This document shows, one piece after another, positions 16,414-25,284 of a DNA stretch of 64,000 nt. The DNA comes from CAUZIZ01 sp965222655 (lineage in GTDB: Bacteria; Acidobacteriota; UBA6911; RPQK01; JAJDTT01), in contig CBDCUP010000019.1 of assembly GCA_965222655.1 (NCBI GenBank), positions 186,001-250,000 on the forward strand, given 5' to 3'. The notes under the pieces were generated by a model that was not told the DNA's origin, ran no database searches, and was given only the letters and a program-made list of their open reading frames with translations. Numbering within the stretch: position 1 is the stretch's first letter; each line of letters begins with the position of its first letter. The translations under genes and the position numbers were made by a program.

Positions 16414-18725
16414 CTGCGACGCGCCCGCCGTACCTTCGACAGCTTCGCCTCTTTTCGCTCTGGCTGGGATTCTGCTTTCTTTCCCAGAGCGCTCAGGCAC
16501 AGCAGGCTACCTCAAATGAGGCCCCGCCTCGTCTGATGAACGCCTACCCACTCTCATCACCACCCCAGGTCGATGGAGTGGTAGACGAACAATGGATGGA
16601 GATGGAACCTGCCAGCAACTTCATTCAGCAGCTGCCACAAGAAGGTCAACCTGCCAGCGAGAAGACCGAGGTCAGGATTGGTTTCACCCAGGATACCCTC
16701 TATGTGGGACTTATCTGCTATGACTCGCAGCCGAAAGCCGTAGTGTCGACTCAGGCTCGAAGGGACGGCGTTTTGCGCGAGACCGATTCCTTCGAGATGA
16801 TCTTCGACACCTACGACGATGACCAGAACGGCTATATCTTCGCGACCACACCCGCCGGAATTGAGTACGATGCCCAGATTGTGCACGGTGGGCAGAGCCG
16901 CGTCACCGGCGGTCCCACGCGAGCAGGGAGCGCCGGAGGCACCGGATTTGGTGGTGCACAGAGAGGAGCTGCTTCGTCCTTCAACCTCAACTGGGATGGA
17001 GTCTGGACGGTCGCGACGAAGATCACTGGAAGAGGTTGGGAGGCCGAATTTGCAATCCCTTTTCGAACCCTGCGCTACGGCACCGGAGAGCAGGCGCTCT
17101 GGGGAGTCAATTTCAAGCGCAACATCCGCCGCAGGAACGAGCAGGTCTTCTGGGCCCCGGTGTCGCGAGCCTTTCGGCTTCAGCGTGTTTCTCTAGCCGG
17201 AGAGCTTCGCGGACTGGAGCTCCCCTTTCGGCGCAACTTCCAGGTCGTGCCGTTCGTCAGTGGCGGCTTCAGCCAGGACTACACGCAGGAAACCAATATC
17301 AACGACGGAATCCACGACGCAGGCCTGGATGTCAAATACACGCTGACCTCCAGTCTGATCCTGGACGTTACCGTCAACACCGACTTTTCTCAGGTGGAGG
17401 TGGATGAGGAGCAGGTCAACCTGACCAGATTCGATCTCTTCTTTCCAGAGAAGCGTCCCTTCTTTCTCGAGAACGCCGGTCTTTTCCAGGTGGGGACGCC
17501 CCAGCAAGCGGAGCTTTTTTTCAGCAGGAGTATCGGCATCGATCCATCCGGAGTCCAGGTTCCCATCCTGGGTGGGGCAAGGATTTCGGGGAAGCAGGGG
17601 GCCTACAATATCGGATTCCTGAACATGCAGACGGAGTCTATCCCCGAGGTGACTCCCGCCCACAATTTCACGGTGGCTCGGCTGGCTCGAGAGGTAGGAG
17701 AGAGGAGCTCCTTTGGGGCCATTTTCATAAACAAGAGCGCCACCTCGGACGCGTTGGGCTTCAATTCCTTCAACCGCACCTTTGGAGCGGATGCCAATCT
17801 CGGCTTCGGTGATCATCTGACCATCTTCAACTATCTGGCCAAGACGCAGTCGCCTGACCTGACCGGTCGAGACCACGCGGGCGGCACCGATCTTCGATAT
17901 GATGCCGATTTATACAGTTTCCGAGCCGCCTACATCGAGGTGGGCGAGGACTTCAACCCCGAGGTGGGATTCCTGCAACGAGTGGGCTATAGAAAACCCT
18001 CCTACGGGGTATTCTACAATCCCCATCCCAAGGACCATCCATTCATCCGACGGCTCTGGCCCCATCATACCTGGCAGGGGCACTACCGCTTTGACGGTGA
18101 GCCCGAGTCCGGCTTTCGGCACAATCACTTCAACATGTTCTTCAACAACGGCAGCTCCACAGGAATAGCCTACAACCAGAACTTCGAGCAGCTCTTCGAC
18201 CCTTTTGAAATCTCTCCTGGTGTGTTTCTACCGGTGGGGTCCTACAACTTCGACAACTTTTCCTTCTCACTCACCTCGGACGAGAGCGCTACCCTGTTTG
18301 CTAGAAGCTCCTACTCCTGGGGCGAGTTCTATACCGGAGACATTCAGACGCTGAACGTCAGTTCCGGCATTCGCTCCGGCTCGAACTTTCTCTTTTCGAG
18401 CCGCTACGTGCTCAATAACGTCAGCCTTCCCCAGGGGGACTTCGCTACCCATCTGGGCGCGATTCAGGTCAACTACTCCTTTACTCCCAAGAGCTACATC
18501 CAAGGCCTGATTCAGTACAACAGCTCGGTCGACGAGATTGGAGCCAATATCCGCTTTGCCTTACTGCGGACAAGTAACACCGGCCTCTTTCTCGTCTACA
18601 ACAGCCGCTTCGATACCATCGGCCTCGACCCCCACGAAGCCGACGCCATGCTGAGGATGAGGTCCCCCCGGCGTACCCTGGACAGGGCGCTGATCGCCAA
18701 GTTTACCTACCTGTTCGATTTCTGA
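16401..18725 (+). CDS. DUF5916 outer-membrane protein with CBM9-like domain
   Basis: 774 residues. After the signal peptide (LFSLWLGFCFLSQSAQAQQA) there is a CBM9-like beta-sandwich, residues about 45-230 (PPQVDGVVDEQWMEMEPA, RIGFTQDTLYVGLICYD, ETDSFEMIFDTYDDDQNGY, GWEAEFAIPFRTLRY). The DUF5916 barrel domain follows to the end (LDVKYTLTSSLILDVTVNTD, FPEKRPFFLENAGLF, VGFLQRVGYRKPSYG), closing in an aromatic terminus FTYLFDF as in outer-membrane barrels. Such proteins are common in Acidobacteriota and Bacteroidota; their ligand is not established. It follows the DUF748 gene on the same strand and may be co-transcribed. Confidence 0.88.
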   Translation: MPTLTATRPPYLRQLRLFSLWLGFCFLSQSAQAQQATSNEAPPRLMNAYPLSSPPQVDGVVDEQWMEMEPASNFIQQLPQEGQPASEKTEVRIGFTQDTLYVGLICYDSQPKAVVSTQARRDGVLRETDSFEMIFDTYDDDQNGYIFATTPAGIEYDAQIVHGGQSRVTGGPTRAGSAGGTGFGGAQRGAASSFNLNWDGVWTVATKITGRGWEAEFAIPFRTLRYGTGEQALWGVNFKRNIRRRNEQVFWAPVSRAFRLQRVSLAGELRGLELPFRRNFQVVPFVSGGFSQDYTQETNINDGIHDAGLDVKYTLTSSLILDVTVNTDFSQVEVDEEQVNLTRFDLFFPEKRPFFLENAGLFQVGTPQQAELFFSRSIGIDPSGVQVPILGGARISGKQGAYNIGFLNMQTESIPEVTPAHNFTVARLAREVGERSSFGAIFINKSATSDALGFNSFNRTFGADANLGFGDHLTIFNYLAKTQSPDLTGRDHAGGTDLRYDADLYSFRAAYIEVGEDFNPEVGFLQRVGYRKPSYGVFYNPHPKDHPFIRRLWPHHTWQGHYRFDGEPESGFRHNHFNMFFNNGSSTGIAYNQNFEQLFDPFEISPGVFLPVGSYNFDNFSFSLTSDESATLFARSSYSWGEFYTGDIQTLNVSSGIRSGSNFLFSSRYVLNNVSLPQGDFATHLGAIQVNYSFTPKSYIQGLIQYNSSVDEIGANIRFALLRTSNTGLFLVYNSRFDTIGLDPHEADAMLRMRSPRRTLDRALIAKFTYLFDF

Positions 18726-18849
18726 AACCGCTTCGACCGCTCGTTCGTCCATTACACAGGTCTCTTTCCATGACAGGACTCCTTTTGTAATCCATGTGCC
18801 TGGGAGAAACTGTCACCTATGTGCCCGGAACATACCTTTTTGTACGCAC

Positions 18850-20934
18850 GCGGGTAAGAGACAGGCGGGGTTCCCGCCTGCCCCTCCCCGTTGTCGCGAT
18901 GGGGTCTATTCCTCATATTTACCGGCGTGAGGGTCACTCACCGGGCGACCCCAAAGACGTTGCCCCAAGACGGGGAACGACGTAACAGACTTGGCCATAG
19001 GTGTTGCGATAGAGGCAGAAGCTTTCAAGGGTAAGCAAGCCGAGTTTTCGGCAGAAGAACCCCACCCTGAGTTTGCGATTGTCGTTGTAGTTCTTCCGCT
19101 TGAGCTTCATACTCCGGAGTCGCAGACGGACCCAGGAGTCGAGCTTTTGGAAGAGCCAGCGATTGGTCGCGAACTCGGGGGCGAAGTACTGAGCCGTCCC
19201 CCTGATCACTCGGTTCAATTTCAGGATCGCCTCGGCATCGAGGTTATGGTGGCGAACGGTTAATTCCCGCACCTTATCCTTGAATTTCCGCTGGGACTTG
19301 TCGCGCATACGCCGGGAACGGGACGAGAGGAAAAAGCCAAGAAACTCATAGCCTTTTCCGAACGTCGTGATCCGGGTTTTCTCCGGACTCAGCGTTAGCT
19401 GAAGGGTTGCCAGCAGCAGCTGGACCAGTGCCAAGGCCTCTTGCGCCTGCCTTTCGGACCGGGTCAGGACGACGAAGTCGTCGGCGTACCGGGCAAATTG
19501 AAAACCCGCCCGGTCGAGAGCCCAGTCCAGTTGATTAAGGACAATGTTAGCCAAAAGAGGGGAAATCACCCCTCCTTGTGGCGTGCCGACCGTGGTCGGC
19601 TTGAAGACACCGTCCTCCATGACTCCGGCAGTGAGAAATCGTTGAAGAAGGCGAAGGATATTACCGTCGGCAACCTTGTCGGCCACCAACTGCATAATGA
19701 CGTCTTGTGGAATGTTGTCGAAAAAGCCTTCAATGTCGGCGTCGAGTACGAAGCCGTAGCCGGCGTCGTGAAGGGACAACACCCACTGGATCGCCTGATG
19801 ACAGTTGCGTTTGGGACGAAACCCGAAGGAGGCTTCCTGAAAGAGCGACTCGAAGATAGGTTCCAGCAGCCGTCGCAGGACTTCCTGGCCCACGCGGTCG
19901 CGGACCCCGGGAATCCCGAGCGGCCGGGTCTTCTTCGTGTGAGGCCCCTTGGAGAGATGGACTCGGCGCAGCGGAACGGGTCGAAACTCGCCTGATTTAA
20001 GATCTTTCATCAGCGCGAGAAGATTTTGTTCGAGGTTGTCCTTGAACATCCCGATGCTGACCTTGTCCACCCCAGCGGCGCCTCGGTTGCGCTTGACTTT
20101 CTTAAAGGCGGCACGCATGAGCTCGATCGTGATGCGACCGGTCAAGGAGTGCACTTTTCTGTTCTTCACCATGGTGTTCCTGTTCTGTTGCATCATCAGG
20201 TGAGGCGGATCGGAGATCTATCGGGTGTTTCTTAGCCAGGCCCCTGGGGGGTCTGTTTTCCCGGTTTGACCCGGACAAGAGCACGGGCCGACCCATTTGG
20301 GGGGCCACGGCCGAGACGCTAACTACCCAGACTCAGGATTCTTCCTCACCTCGTCTTCGGTTTGACCTTTCCTCCAGCCGAAACTGGAGTACTCCGGCTC
20401 TGCGGCAATCCCTAAAGCGGAGGCGGCTCAGGAAGCCTTCTCCGCACCACCGCATCATCCGTCGCCTTTCACCGGGGGCTTATAGCGCGGACTCACCCAC
20501 AGGGGACGGCGGGGGACATTCACCGGTCATGACTCGAACCATTTTCCTCAGGCGGCGACAGGTATCACCCAAAGCAGTTCCAGAGAGATAACCACCTGTT
20601 CTCTCTGGAGACGAGGTCAGGGAACCTCGCCAACGCTTCACTCAAGGGCGGTCGTTGGCGCTTTGCTCTAGGCCGAAGTGCCGTCTCCCGAAGTCTTCCT
20701 GCCTGGCCCCTTCGTGACGATCCCTTCTTCCGGTCCAGCCGTTGGGAGCGCCCTGGCTGCGTACCCCCGCTGGTTAATCGCGGAGTTCGAGCAGGAAGTT
20801 CTGTACGAGCGTGGACTCGCACAGGTAGGCTTCGGCGTCTTGCCTCTCTTATCGCTTTATTTCCTCCTTTCCAAACGCCTCACCGTTTGTCTAACATGGT
20901 TTGACTTAGTTCGAGCCACTGCGGCTCATCGCAC
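18850..20934 (-). mobile_element. Group II intron 1 (3' end uncertain)
   Basis: On the minus strand the sequence beginning at 20934 reads GTGCGATGAGCCGCAGTGGC, the GUGYG start of a group II intron. Intron-like structured sequence (for example GACCGGTGAATGT) leads to the reverse transcriptase frame starting at 20196. The 5' flank CCAACCCTGAAAGG is one arm of a palindromic repeat, so the intron sits in a hairpin. I could not identify domain V/VI with confidence after the RT stop: the segment 18860-18930 has a CAGGCGGG/CCCGCCTG hairpin but not a standard domain V. The 3' boundary is therefore an estimate and the intron may be truncated. Confidence 0.6.
18934..20196 (-). CDS. ltrA: Group II intron reverse transcriptase/maturase
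   Basis: 420 residues. RT blocks are clear: RPLGIPGVRDRVGQEVLRRL (RT1/2), FGFRPKRNCHQAI, VLDADIEGFFDNI (first catalytic Asp), GTPQGGVISPLLANIVLNQL, and FARYADDFVVL (YADD). A maturase/X domain follows (KTRITTFGKGYEFLGFFLS). No HNH endonuclease domain is present at the C-terminus, which ends in LGATSLGSPGE. It should splice and reverse-transcribe its own intron. The sequence type is different from the second RT at 38202-39608, so the two introns are independent acquisitions. Confidence 0.93.
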   Translation of the reverse strand: MMQQNRNTMVKNRKVHSLTGRITIELMRAAFKKVKRNRGAAGVDKVSIGMFKDNLEQNLLALMKDLKSGEFRPVPLRRVHLSKGPHTKKTRPLGIPGVRDRVGQEVLRRLLEPIFESLFQEASFGFRPKRNCHQAIQWVLSLHDAGYGFVLDADIEGFFDNIPQDVIMQLVADKVADGNILRLLQRFLTAGVMEDGVFKPTTVGTPQGGVISPLLANIVLNQLDWALDRAGFQFARYADDFVVLTRSERQAQEALALVQLLLATLQLTLSPEKTRITTFGKGYEFLGFFLSSRSRRMRDKSQRKFKDKVRELTVRHHNLDAEAILKLNRVIRGTAQYFAPEFATNRWLFQKLDSWVRLRLRSMKLKRKNYNDNRKLRVGFFCRKLGLLTLESFCLYRNTYGQVCYVVPRLGATSLGSPGE

Positions 20935-21268
20935 CCTTTCAGGGTTGGGGTGAGTATGCTGACAAGGGTACCCAGGGTTCGGAAACCCTGGGCTGGAAGA
21001 CGCAATCCCGTTGGGATTGACCTCGATTGGTCGACCGAGCCAAAGCTAGCAGCAGACTTCCAGCACAACTATTAACGTTCATCAGGATTTTGCTGCTTAG
21101 GCAAAATGATCTGATAGCAGCGTTTTCGTGCAGAGATCAGCCTTCCGGAGGCCGTTTCAACGGCGTTCTCGAACAACGGCTTCCGCCATCCCGTTGTTGG
21201 TTGCTAGGCGTCGCCCCCGGTTTGCGATACCATAGGCATCGGATCGTCACGATTTACCTCTAACCCAG
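20935..21268. repeat. Gene-free stretch with REP-like palindromes
   Basis: Contains CCCAGGGTTCGGAAACCCTG closed by GG (20970-20994) and AATCCCGTTGGGATT (21004-21018), the same palindrome family as at 11130-11327. Further on is an inverted motif AACAACGG...CCGTTGTT near 21172-21203. No ORF or RNA gene is supported here. The intron 5' junction lies at its left edge. Confidence 0.5.
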
Positions 21269-21739
21269 ATGCTTGACCTGGCACCACTCGCAACCGCCGT
21301 CTCTCAGGAGACTTCCTCAGGCCGGCTTGGGGAGCCCGTTTTTGCTCGCCTGATCGTGGTGGTTTCTCCGGATCATGGACATCTGCTTCCGCTGTGCGAG
21401 CAGGCAGTCGGGTTCGTCCAGGAACTGCTCAAGTTCCCGACCCAGGCCGTACTGGCCAGAGGCAGCCAGGAATCGGGCAGCTTGTCGGTGCAGGTGGATC
21501 TGGAGGGTGGCAGGAGCGCCCTGGCTACGGTGGCAATCCGTCGAGAAGAGAACCCTCAGCTCGACCTGCTTCTGGTCGGGAACCATGGAACCCTTCGCTA
21601 CCGGAACGATGGATCTCTCCTTGAGGCTGAGCTGGAAAGTGGGTCGGAGGGCGCGGTCGCCGAATCTGCGGCAGCCACCAGCGACATACAAAGAGCCCTT
21701 CAGGAGTCTCTCGGTTCAGGCGAACGGGTGAGGCTGTAG
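21269..21739 (+). CDS. Hypothetical protein preceding Gfo/Idh/MocA oxidoreductase
   Basis: 156 residues, no signal peptide and no membrane segment. The middle (ARLIVVVSPDHGHLLPLCEQ; LLLVGNHGTLRYRNDGSLLE) resembles the late beta-sheet of Gfo/Idh/MocA C-terminal domains, where VGxxGTLxxxxxG is common. It is far too short to be a complete oxidoreductase. It ends 12 bp before the next gene, so the two are probably translated from one mRNA. I do not recognise the family; it may be a derived accessory of the downstream enzyme. Confidence 0.55.
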   Translation: MLDLAPLATAVSQETSSGRLGEPVFARLIVVVSPDHGHLLPLCEQAVGFVQELLKFPTQAVLARGSQESGSLSVQVDLEGGRSALATVAIRREENPQLDLLLVGNHGTLRYRNDGSLLEAELESGSEGAVAESAAATSDIQRALQESLGSGERVRL

Positions 21740-21751
21740 ATAAGAGAAACG

Positions 21752-22885
21752 ATGAAGAAATATGGGGTACTACTGCTTGGAGGGGATCGCACCCACCAGG
21801 AGAACTACGGACCTGACTTCGCCGCCGATCCCCGTTGTCAGCTCATTGGTCTTACCGATGAGGCAGGCGTGCCATCTCAAAGGGATGCCTGGAACCGATC
21901 GCTAGCGCAGCGGTTGGGGATTCCGTTCTTTCCTCAATTGGACCAGGCATTGGAGCGCGAGGACGTTCACATCGCGTGCGTCTGCGTCGAGTTTGAGCGT
22001 CGATCTCAGCTTGCTGCACGCTGCGCCAAGGCGGGAAAGCACGTCTACGTGGACAAGCCTCTCGGCAGTTCCAACGAGGCGGCAGCGGAGCTGGTTGCGG
22101 CAGCCACCGAGGCTAGGGTCAAGACTCAGATGTTCAGTATGCTTCGCTCGGCCTGGTCACAGAGGGCCAAGGAGCTGGTCGATAGCGGGGTGCTAGGAGA
22201 TCTACTCGGTATCCACTGCGATACTCTTTTTGCCAAAGGCCTCGCCGGGAGTGCCGATCTGGAACGCATTCGAGCGGAACACTTCCCCCCCAGGGGCTTC
22301 AGCTTCATGAAGTCGAAACGAGAGCTGTTCACCACGGGAGTCTATTCGATTGGGATGATGGGCTGGCTCTGCGGTCGGTCGGTGGAGAGGGTCTACGCCC
22401 GCACCTCCAACTTCTTCTTCCAAGAGCACCAGGAGGACGACGTAGAGGACTTCGCAGCGGTGACGCTGGACTTTGACGGAGGTCTTGTAGGGACCCTCAG
22501 CGGGGGGCGAACCGGGTTCTTGAGCCATCCCCTGGGAGGTTCCCTCCGAGTGTGTCTGGTTGGCCGCCGCGGTACCAGGATCGTGGACGAGGCGGAACCA
22601 AGGTTGGAGGTTTCTTGCGATGCTCCTACCTGGCGTCCCGGCCAGCCTCACCCGCAGGACCCGATGGCGTTCTGGGGCAGCAGCACGCAGGAGGCTGGAG
22701 GGGTCCATAAGTTTGGCTGGCGAACGGTGGGTTCTTCAGGTGGATCCGACGCCTCGTACTTCGTTGATTGCATCGAAGCCGACCGGGAAAGCGACATGAG
22801 CGCCGTTCACGGAGCCGCGATCCTGAAGGTCCTACTGGCCGCGTATGAGTCCGCAGCCTCCGGCAGGGTCGTGTCCGTCGTCTAA
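21752..22885 (+). CDS. Gfo/Idh/MocA family oxidoreductase
   Basis: 377 residues. The N-terminal Rossmann domain begins YGVLLLGGDRTHQENYGP and includes VHIACVCVEFERRSQLAA. The family lysine is in KAGKHVYVDKPLGSS (equivalent to the EKP motif). The C-terminal alpha/beta domain holds EDFAAVTLDFDGGLVGTLSG. It is an NAD(P)-dependent dehydrogenase or reductase, most often acting on sugars or inositols in the cytoplasm; the substrate cannot be assigned. It is preceded by a small co-transcribed protein and convergent with the flavoprotein gene 29 bp downstream. Confidence 0.88.
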   Translation: MKKYGVLLLGGDRTHQENYGPDFAADPRCQLIGLTDEAGVPSQRDAWNRSLAQRLGIPFFPQLDQALEREDVHIACVCVEFERRSQLAARCAKAGKHVYVDKPLGSSNEAAAELVAAATEARVKTQMFSMLRSAWSQRAKELVDSGVLGDLLGIHCDTLFAKGLAGSADLERIRAEHFPPRGFSFMKSKRELFTTGVYSIGMMGWLCGRSVERVYARTSNFFFQEHQEDDVEDFAAVTLDFDGGLVGTLSGGRTGFLSHPLGGSLRVCLVGRRGTRIVDEAEPRLEVSCDAPTWRPGQPHPQDPMAFWGSSTQEAGGVHKFGWRTVGSSGGSDASYFVDCIEADRESDMSAVHGAAILKVLLAAYESAASGRVVSVV

Positions 22886-22914
22886 TCCGGATTGGCGGAC
22901 TGCGTTGACCGCGG

Positions 22915-24105
22915 CTAGGCCTCCCTATCCACGTGCGAATTCCGTTTTCGGCGTGAGTCGAACAGCTTGAGGTAGTGAGCCGGAGTCGATAGCAGTTCTC
23001 CGTAGTCCGTGTCTCCCATTAAAACATTGGTCATGGCCTCACAGAGGCGCTGACCCTGCCAGCGAAACAACCGTCTGCAGATGGATGGATGCGTGTAGAT
23101 CAGCCTTCCCAACATCCTTCCCAGCCGAAGTTCCGACAGTACGCTGACCGCCAGAGAGGCATCGTATCGGCGTCCCACGCCCTCCTGTCTGAACTCCCCA
23201 TCCAACAGAGACCTTGCTGCCAGTTGACCGCTTCGAATGGCGTAGGAGATTCCCTCCCCCGTCACCGGATCCGCCAAGCCGGCCGCGTCTCCAGTAAGAA
23301 GGATCCTAGCCCTGGCCAGGGATCCCTTCCTGGGGCCTATGGGGATGACGAAACCGTGGCGTTCCAGTCTTTCTACCGGGGCAATACCGGCGAGTTTCAT
23401 GTACGTTTCGAGACATCTATTCAGGTTAGCACCACCTCGCTGGGTCGTCAGGACGCCAACCGATAGATGATTTCTCTTGGGAAAAATCCAGGCATATCCG
23501 TAAGGCACCAGATTGAAGTCGAATCTGGCTCTGCCTTGAAACTGCTCGAGCACGCGATTGGAGACTTGAACCTCACATTCGAGCGCAGGAATCAGATTGG
23601 GTTTATTGGTCCAGCCAGAACTGTCCGCTACCCGACTCCTGGCTCCATCGGCGGCCAGCACGAACTGAGCGGAAACAGGTCCCTTACTGGTTGAGAGTAC
23701 GACCTGATCCGGTTTCTGCTGCACCCCGAGGACCCGGCACTGCGTCTGAAGGCCAGCCCCTGCGCTCTGGGCTGCTCGAAGCAAGAAAAAATCGAAGCTC
23801 TCGCGCATGGTCATCGAAACGATCGGCTGGCTGCGGGCGGTGGAGAAATGAAAGCCATCTTGGGGAAGATTCAGCTCCGCGGTGTGGCATTGTTGCTCGA
23901 CCACCTCTTGAATGCTGAAGGGGAGCAGTCGTCTAGCACGGCCAACGATTCCGCCACCACAAGTCTTGTATCTCGGCAGGGGCTCCTTTTCCAGGATCGT
24001 CACCTGGACTCCCTCTCGGGCCAGAGCGAAGGCCGCCGACGAACCGGCAGGACCGCTGCCCACGATCACCACATCACAGGAGTTGGAAGGTCCAGCGTTT
24101 AGCAT
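22915..24105 (-). CDS. Geranylgeranyl reductase family FAD-dependent oxidoreductase
   Basis: 396 residues with an FAD-binding Rossmann start (DVVIVGSGPAGSSAAFALAR), the cysteine-glycine motif YKTCGGGIVGR, the NLVPYGYAWIFPKRNHLSVG block typical of geranylgeranyl reductases, and the second FAD motif ILLTGDAAGLADPVTGEGI. Family members saturate isoprenoid chains of quinones, archaeal-type lipids or chlorophyll side chains. Here a membrane isoprenoid such as menaquinone is a possible substrate (inference). No other isoprenoid gene is close by. Upstream lies a strong palindrome at 24156-24237, between this gene and the divergent RraA-like gene. Confidence 0.88.
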   Translation of the reverse strand: MLNAGPSNSCDVVIVGSGPAGSSAAFALAREGVQVTILEKEPLPRYKTCGGGIVGRARRLLPFSIQEVVEQQCHTAELNLPQDGFHFSTARSQPIVSMTMRESFDFFLLRAAQSAGAGLQTQCRVLGVQQKPDQVVLSTSKGPVSAQFVLAADGARSRVADSSGWTNKPNLIPALECEVQVSNRVLEQFQGRARFDFNLVPYGYAWIFPKRNHLSVGVLTTQRGGANLNRCLETYMKLAGIAPVERLERHGFVIPIGPRKGSLARARILLTGDAAGLADPVTGEGISYAIRSGQLAARSLLDGEFRQEGVGRRYDASLAVSVLSELRLGRMLGRLIYTHPSICRRLFRWQGQRLCEAMTNVLMGDTDYGELLSTPAHYLKLFDSRRKRNSHVDREA

Positions 24106-24155
24106 AGTTCAGCCCGCGGCGGAGCCGGATCGTACATGAAACTTCAGTCGAGGGA

Positions 24156-24237
24156 CGTGGCGGTGGCCTCCGTGCCGCCGTGTTCTTTCTTTCGAGCCTT
24201 TGGCTCGAAAAACGGCGGCACGGAGGCCACCGCCACG
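24156..24237. repeat. Perfect 26-bp-arm palindrome in a divergent promoter region
   Basis: Arms 24156-24181 and 24212-24237 are perfect reverse complements (arm starts CGTGGCGGTGGCCTCCGTGC). The loop has its own hairpin TTCGAGCCTTTGGCTCGAA. A degraded relative (CGAGCCTTTGGCTCG then GACGGCGGCCCGGAGCCCAC) is at about 39858-39900. It lies upstream of both the geranylgeranyl-reductase-like and the RraA-like genes and would form a very stable stem in RNA. It is probably a mobile palindromic repeat. Confidence 0.75.
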
Positions 24238-24454
24238 GTTTTCGGAAAATTGCTTGGATAATTCCCTATCCTACTATAAATCCATTGGTTACGTCGTTTC
24301 TCTATCGAAAATAGCAAATGAAGTTTCAGCATAGAATCGGATCCCGATTCTAGCACTGACTCTGGCACTTGACTGGTCTCGGTCCCGCACCGAATTGAAT
24401 TCTCACGTCAACCCCGGTATCCTGCGCCAATCCATCCAAGGAAAGGAAATCCAA

Positions 24455-25180
24455 TTGATTGAAGAAGTTGAACTACTCCGTGAATTCGATACCCCTACCG
24501 TCTGTAATGTGATCGAGATGTTCGAGGTGAGACCCAGGGCTCAGGGCTACATGGATGGAAACATAAAGGCGGAGTATCCACGCCTTCCTCCCATGGTCGG
24601 CTTCGCTGTCACTGCCACCTTCCATGCTTCCCGGCCACCCGAGGGAGAGGATGTCTACGCGTACCTGGACCAACAAATTGCCGCCTTTGAGCCGATCCCT
24701 GAGCCTCGAGTAGTTGTCTTCCAGGATCTAGACGAGCAGCCAGTCGCCGCCACTTTCGGGGAGATTACCTGTGGCGCCTACCAACGATTCGGCTGCAGCG
24801 GAGTAGTTACCAGTGGCGCCGGCCGTGACCTCGACCAGATCGAGGCCCTTGGTCTTCCCGTCTTCAGCAGCCAAACCATCTGTGACCATGGGTATTTCCA
24901 CCTGGTTGAAATGAACACTCCGGTTACCGTGGGAGGGGTCGTAGTGCAGCCTGGAGATCTACTACACGGCGATCGCAATGGAGTCACCACTATCCCCTCA
25001 GAGATAGTTCCCTATCTGGCGAAAGGGTGCAGGGAATACCTGAATGCAGAGAAGGAGATGATTACGAAAATGTCGTCCGAGCAGCTGGATCTTCCCGCTC
25101 TGAGAAGAGCCGAGGATGAAATTGTCGAACGCTTGGACGAGCTGAAGTCAAGGCTCCAGAAGATGATCAAAGGGGGCTAG
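24455..25180 (+). CDS. RraA-like/HMG-CHA aldolase family protein
   Basis: The TTG at 24455 is preferred over TTG 24395: it follows a purine-rich AAGGAAAGGAAA and opens on the family start (LLREFDTPTVCNVIEMFE). The product is about 241 residues. Family features are FHASRPPEGEDVYAYLD, the GCSGVVTSGAGRDLDQI phosphate/metal loop, and GDLLHGDRNGVTTIPSE. Members include 4-hydroxy-4-methyl-2-oxoglutarate/CHA aldolases, oxaloacetate decarboxylases and RNase E inhibitor-like proteins. The intact G-x-GRD motif favours an aldolase or decarboxylase. It precedes an acyl-CoA ligase on the same strand by about 100 bp, suggesting a catabolic role. Confidence 0.82.
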   Translation: MIEEVELLREFDTPTVCNVIEMFEVRPRAQGYMDGNIKAEYPRLPPMVGFAVTATFHASRPPEGEDVYAYLDQQIAAFEPIPEPRVVVFQDLDEQPVAATFGEITCGAYQRFGCSGVVTSGAGRDLDQIEALGLPVFSSQTICDHGYFHLVEMNTPVTVGGVVVQPGDLLHGDRNGVTTIPSEIVPYLAKGCREYLNAEKEMITKMSSEQLDLPALRRAEDEIVERLDELKSRLQKMIKGG

Positions 25181-25284
25181 TTCTGGGCTAGTTCGGTTGC
25201 AAGTTGTAACCTGCAAACCTGTAACCTCCGCTCCCTTGACAGCCCGCTCCGGTCCCTGATAGCTTCGGCCTCCCGAGGAGAAAC

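Noticed and set aside
18787..18860. Possible end of an IS21/IS481-like element (AAACTGTCACCTATGTGCCC)
   Set aside because: It resembles sequences often found at such ends, but there is no transposase, partner repeat or target duplication here.
18934..20196. Reverse transcriptase as a retron, DGR or Abi system
   Set aside because: It has group II maturase domains and an intron-like 5' leader with a GUGCG start; no msr/msd or template/variable repeats are seen. The same applies to 38202-39608, which also has clear domain V and VI.
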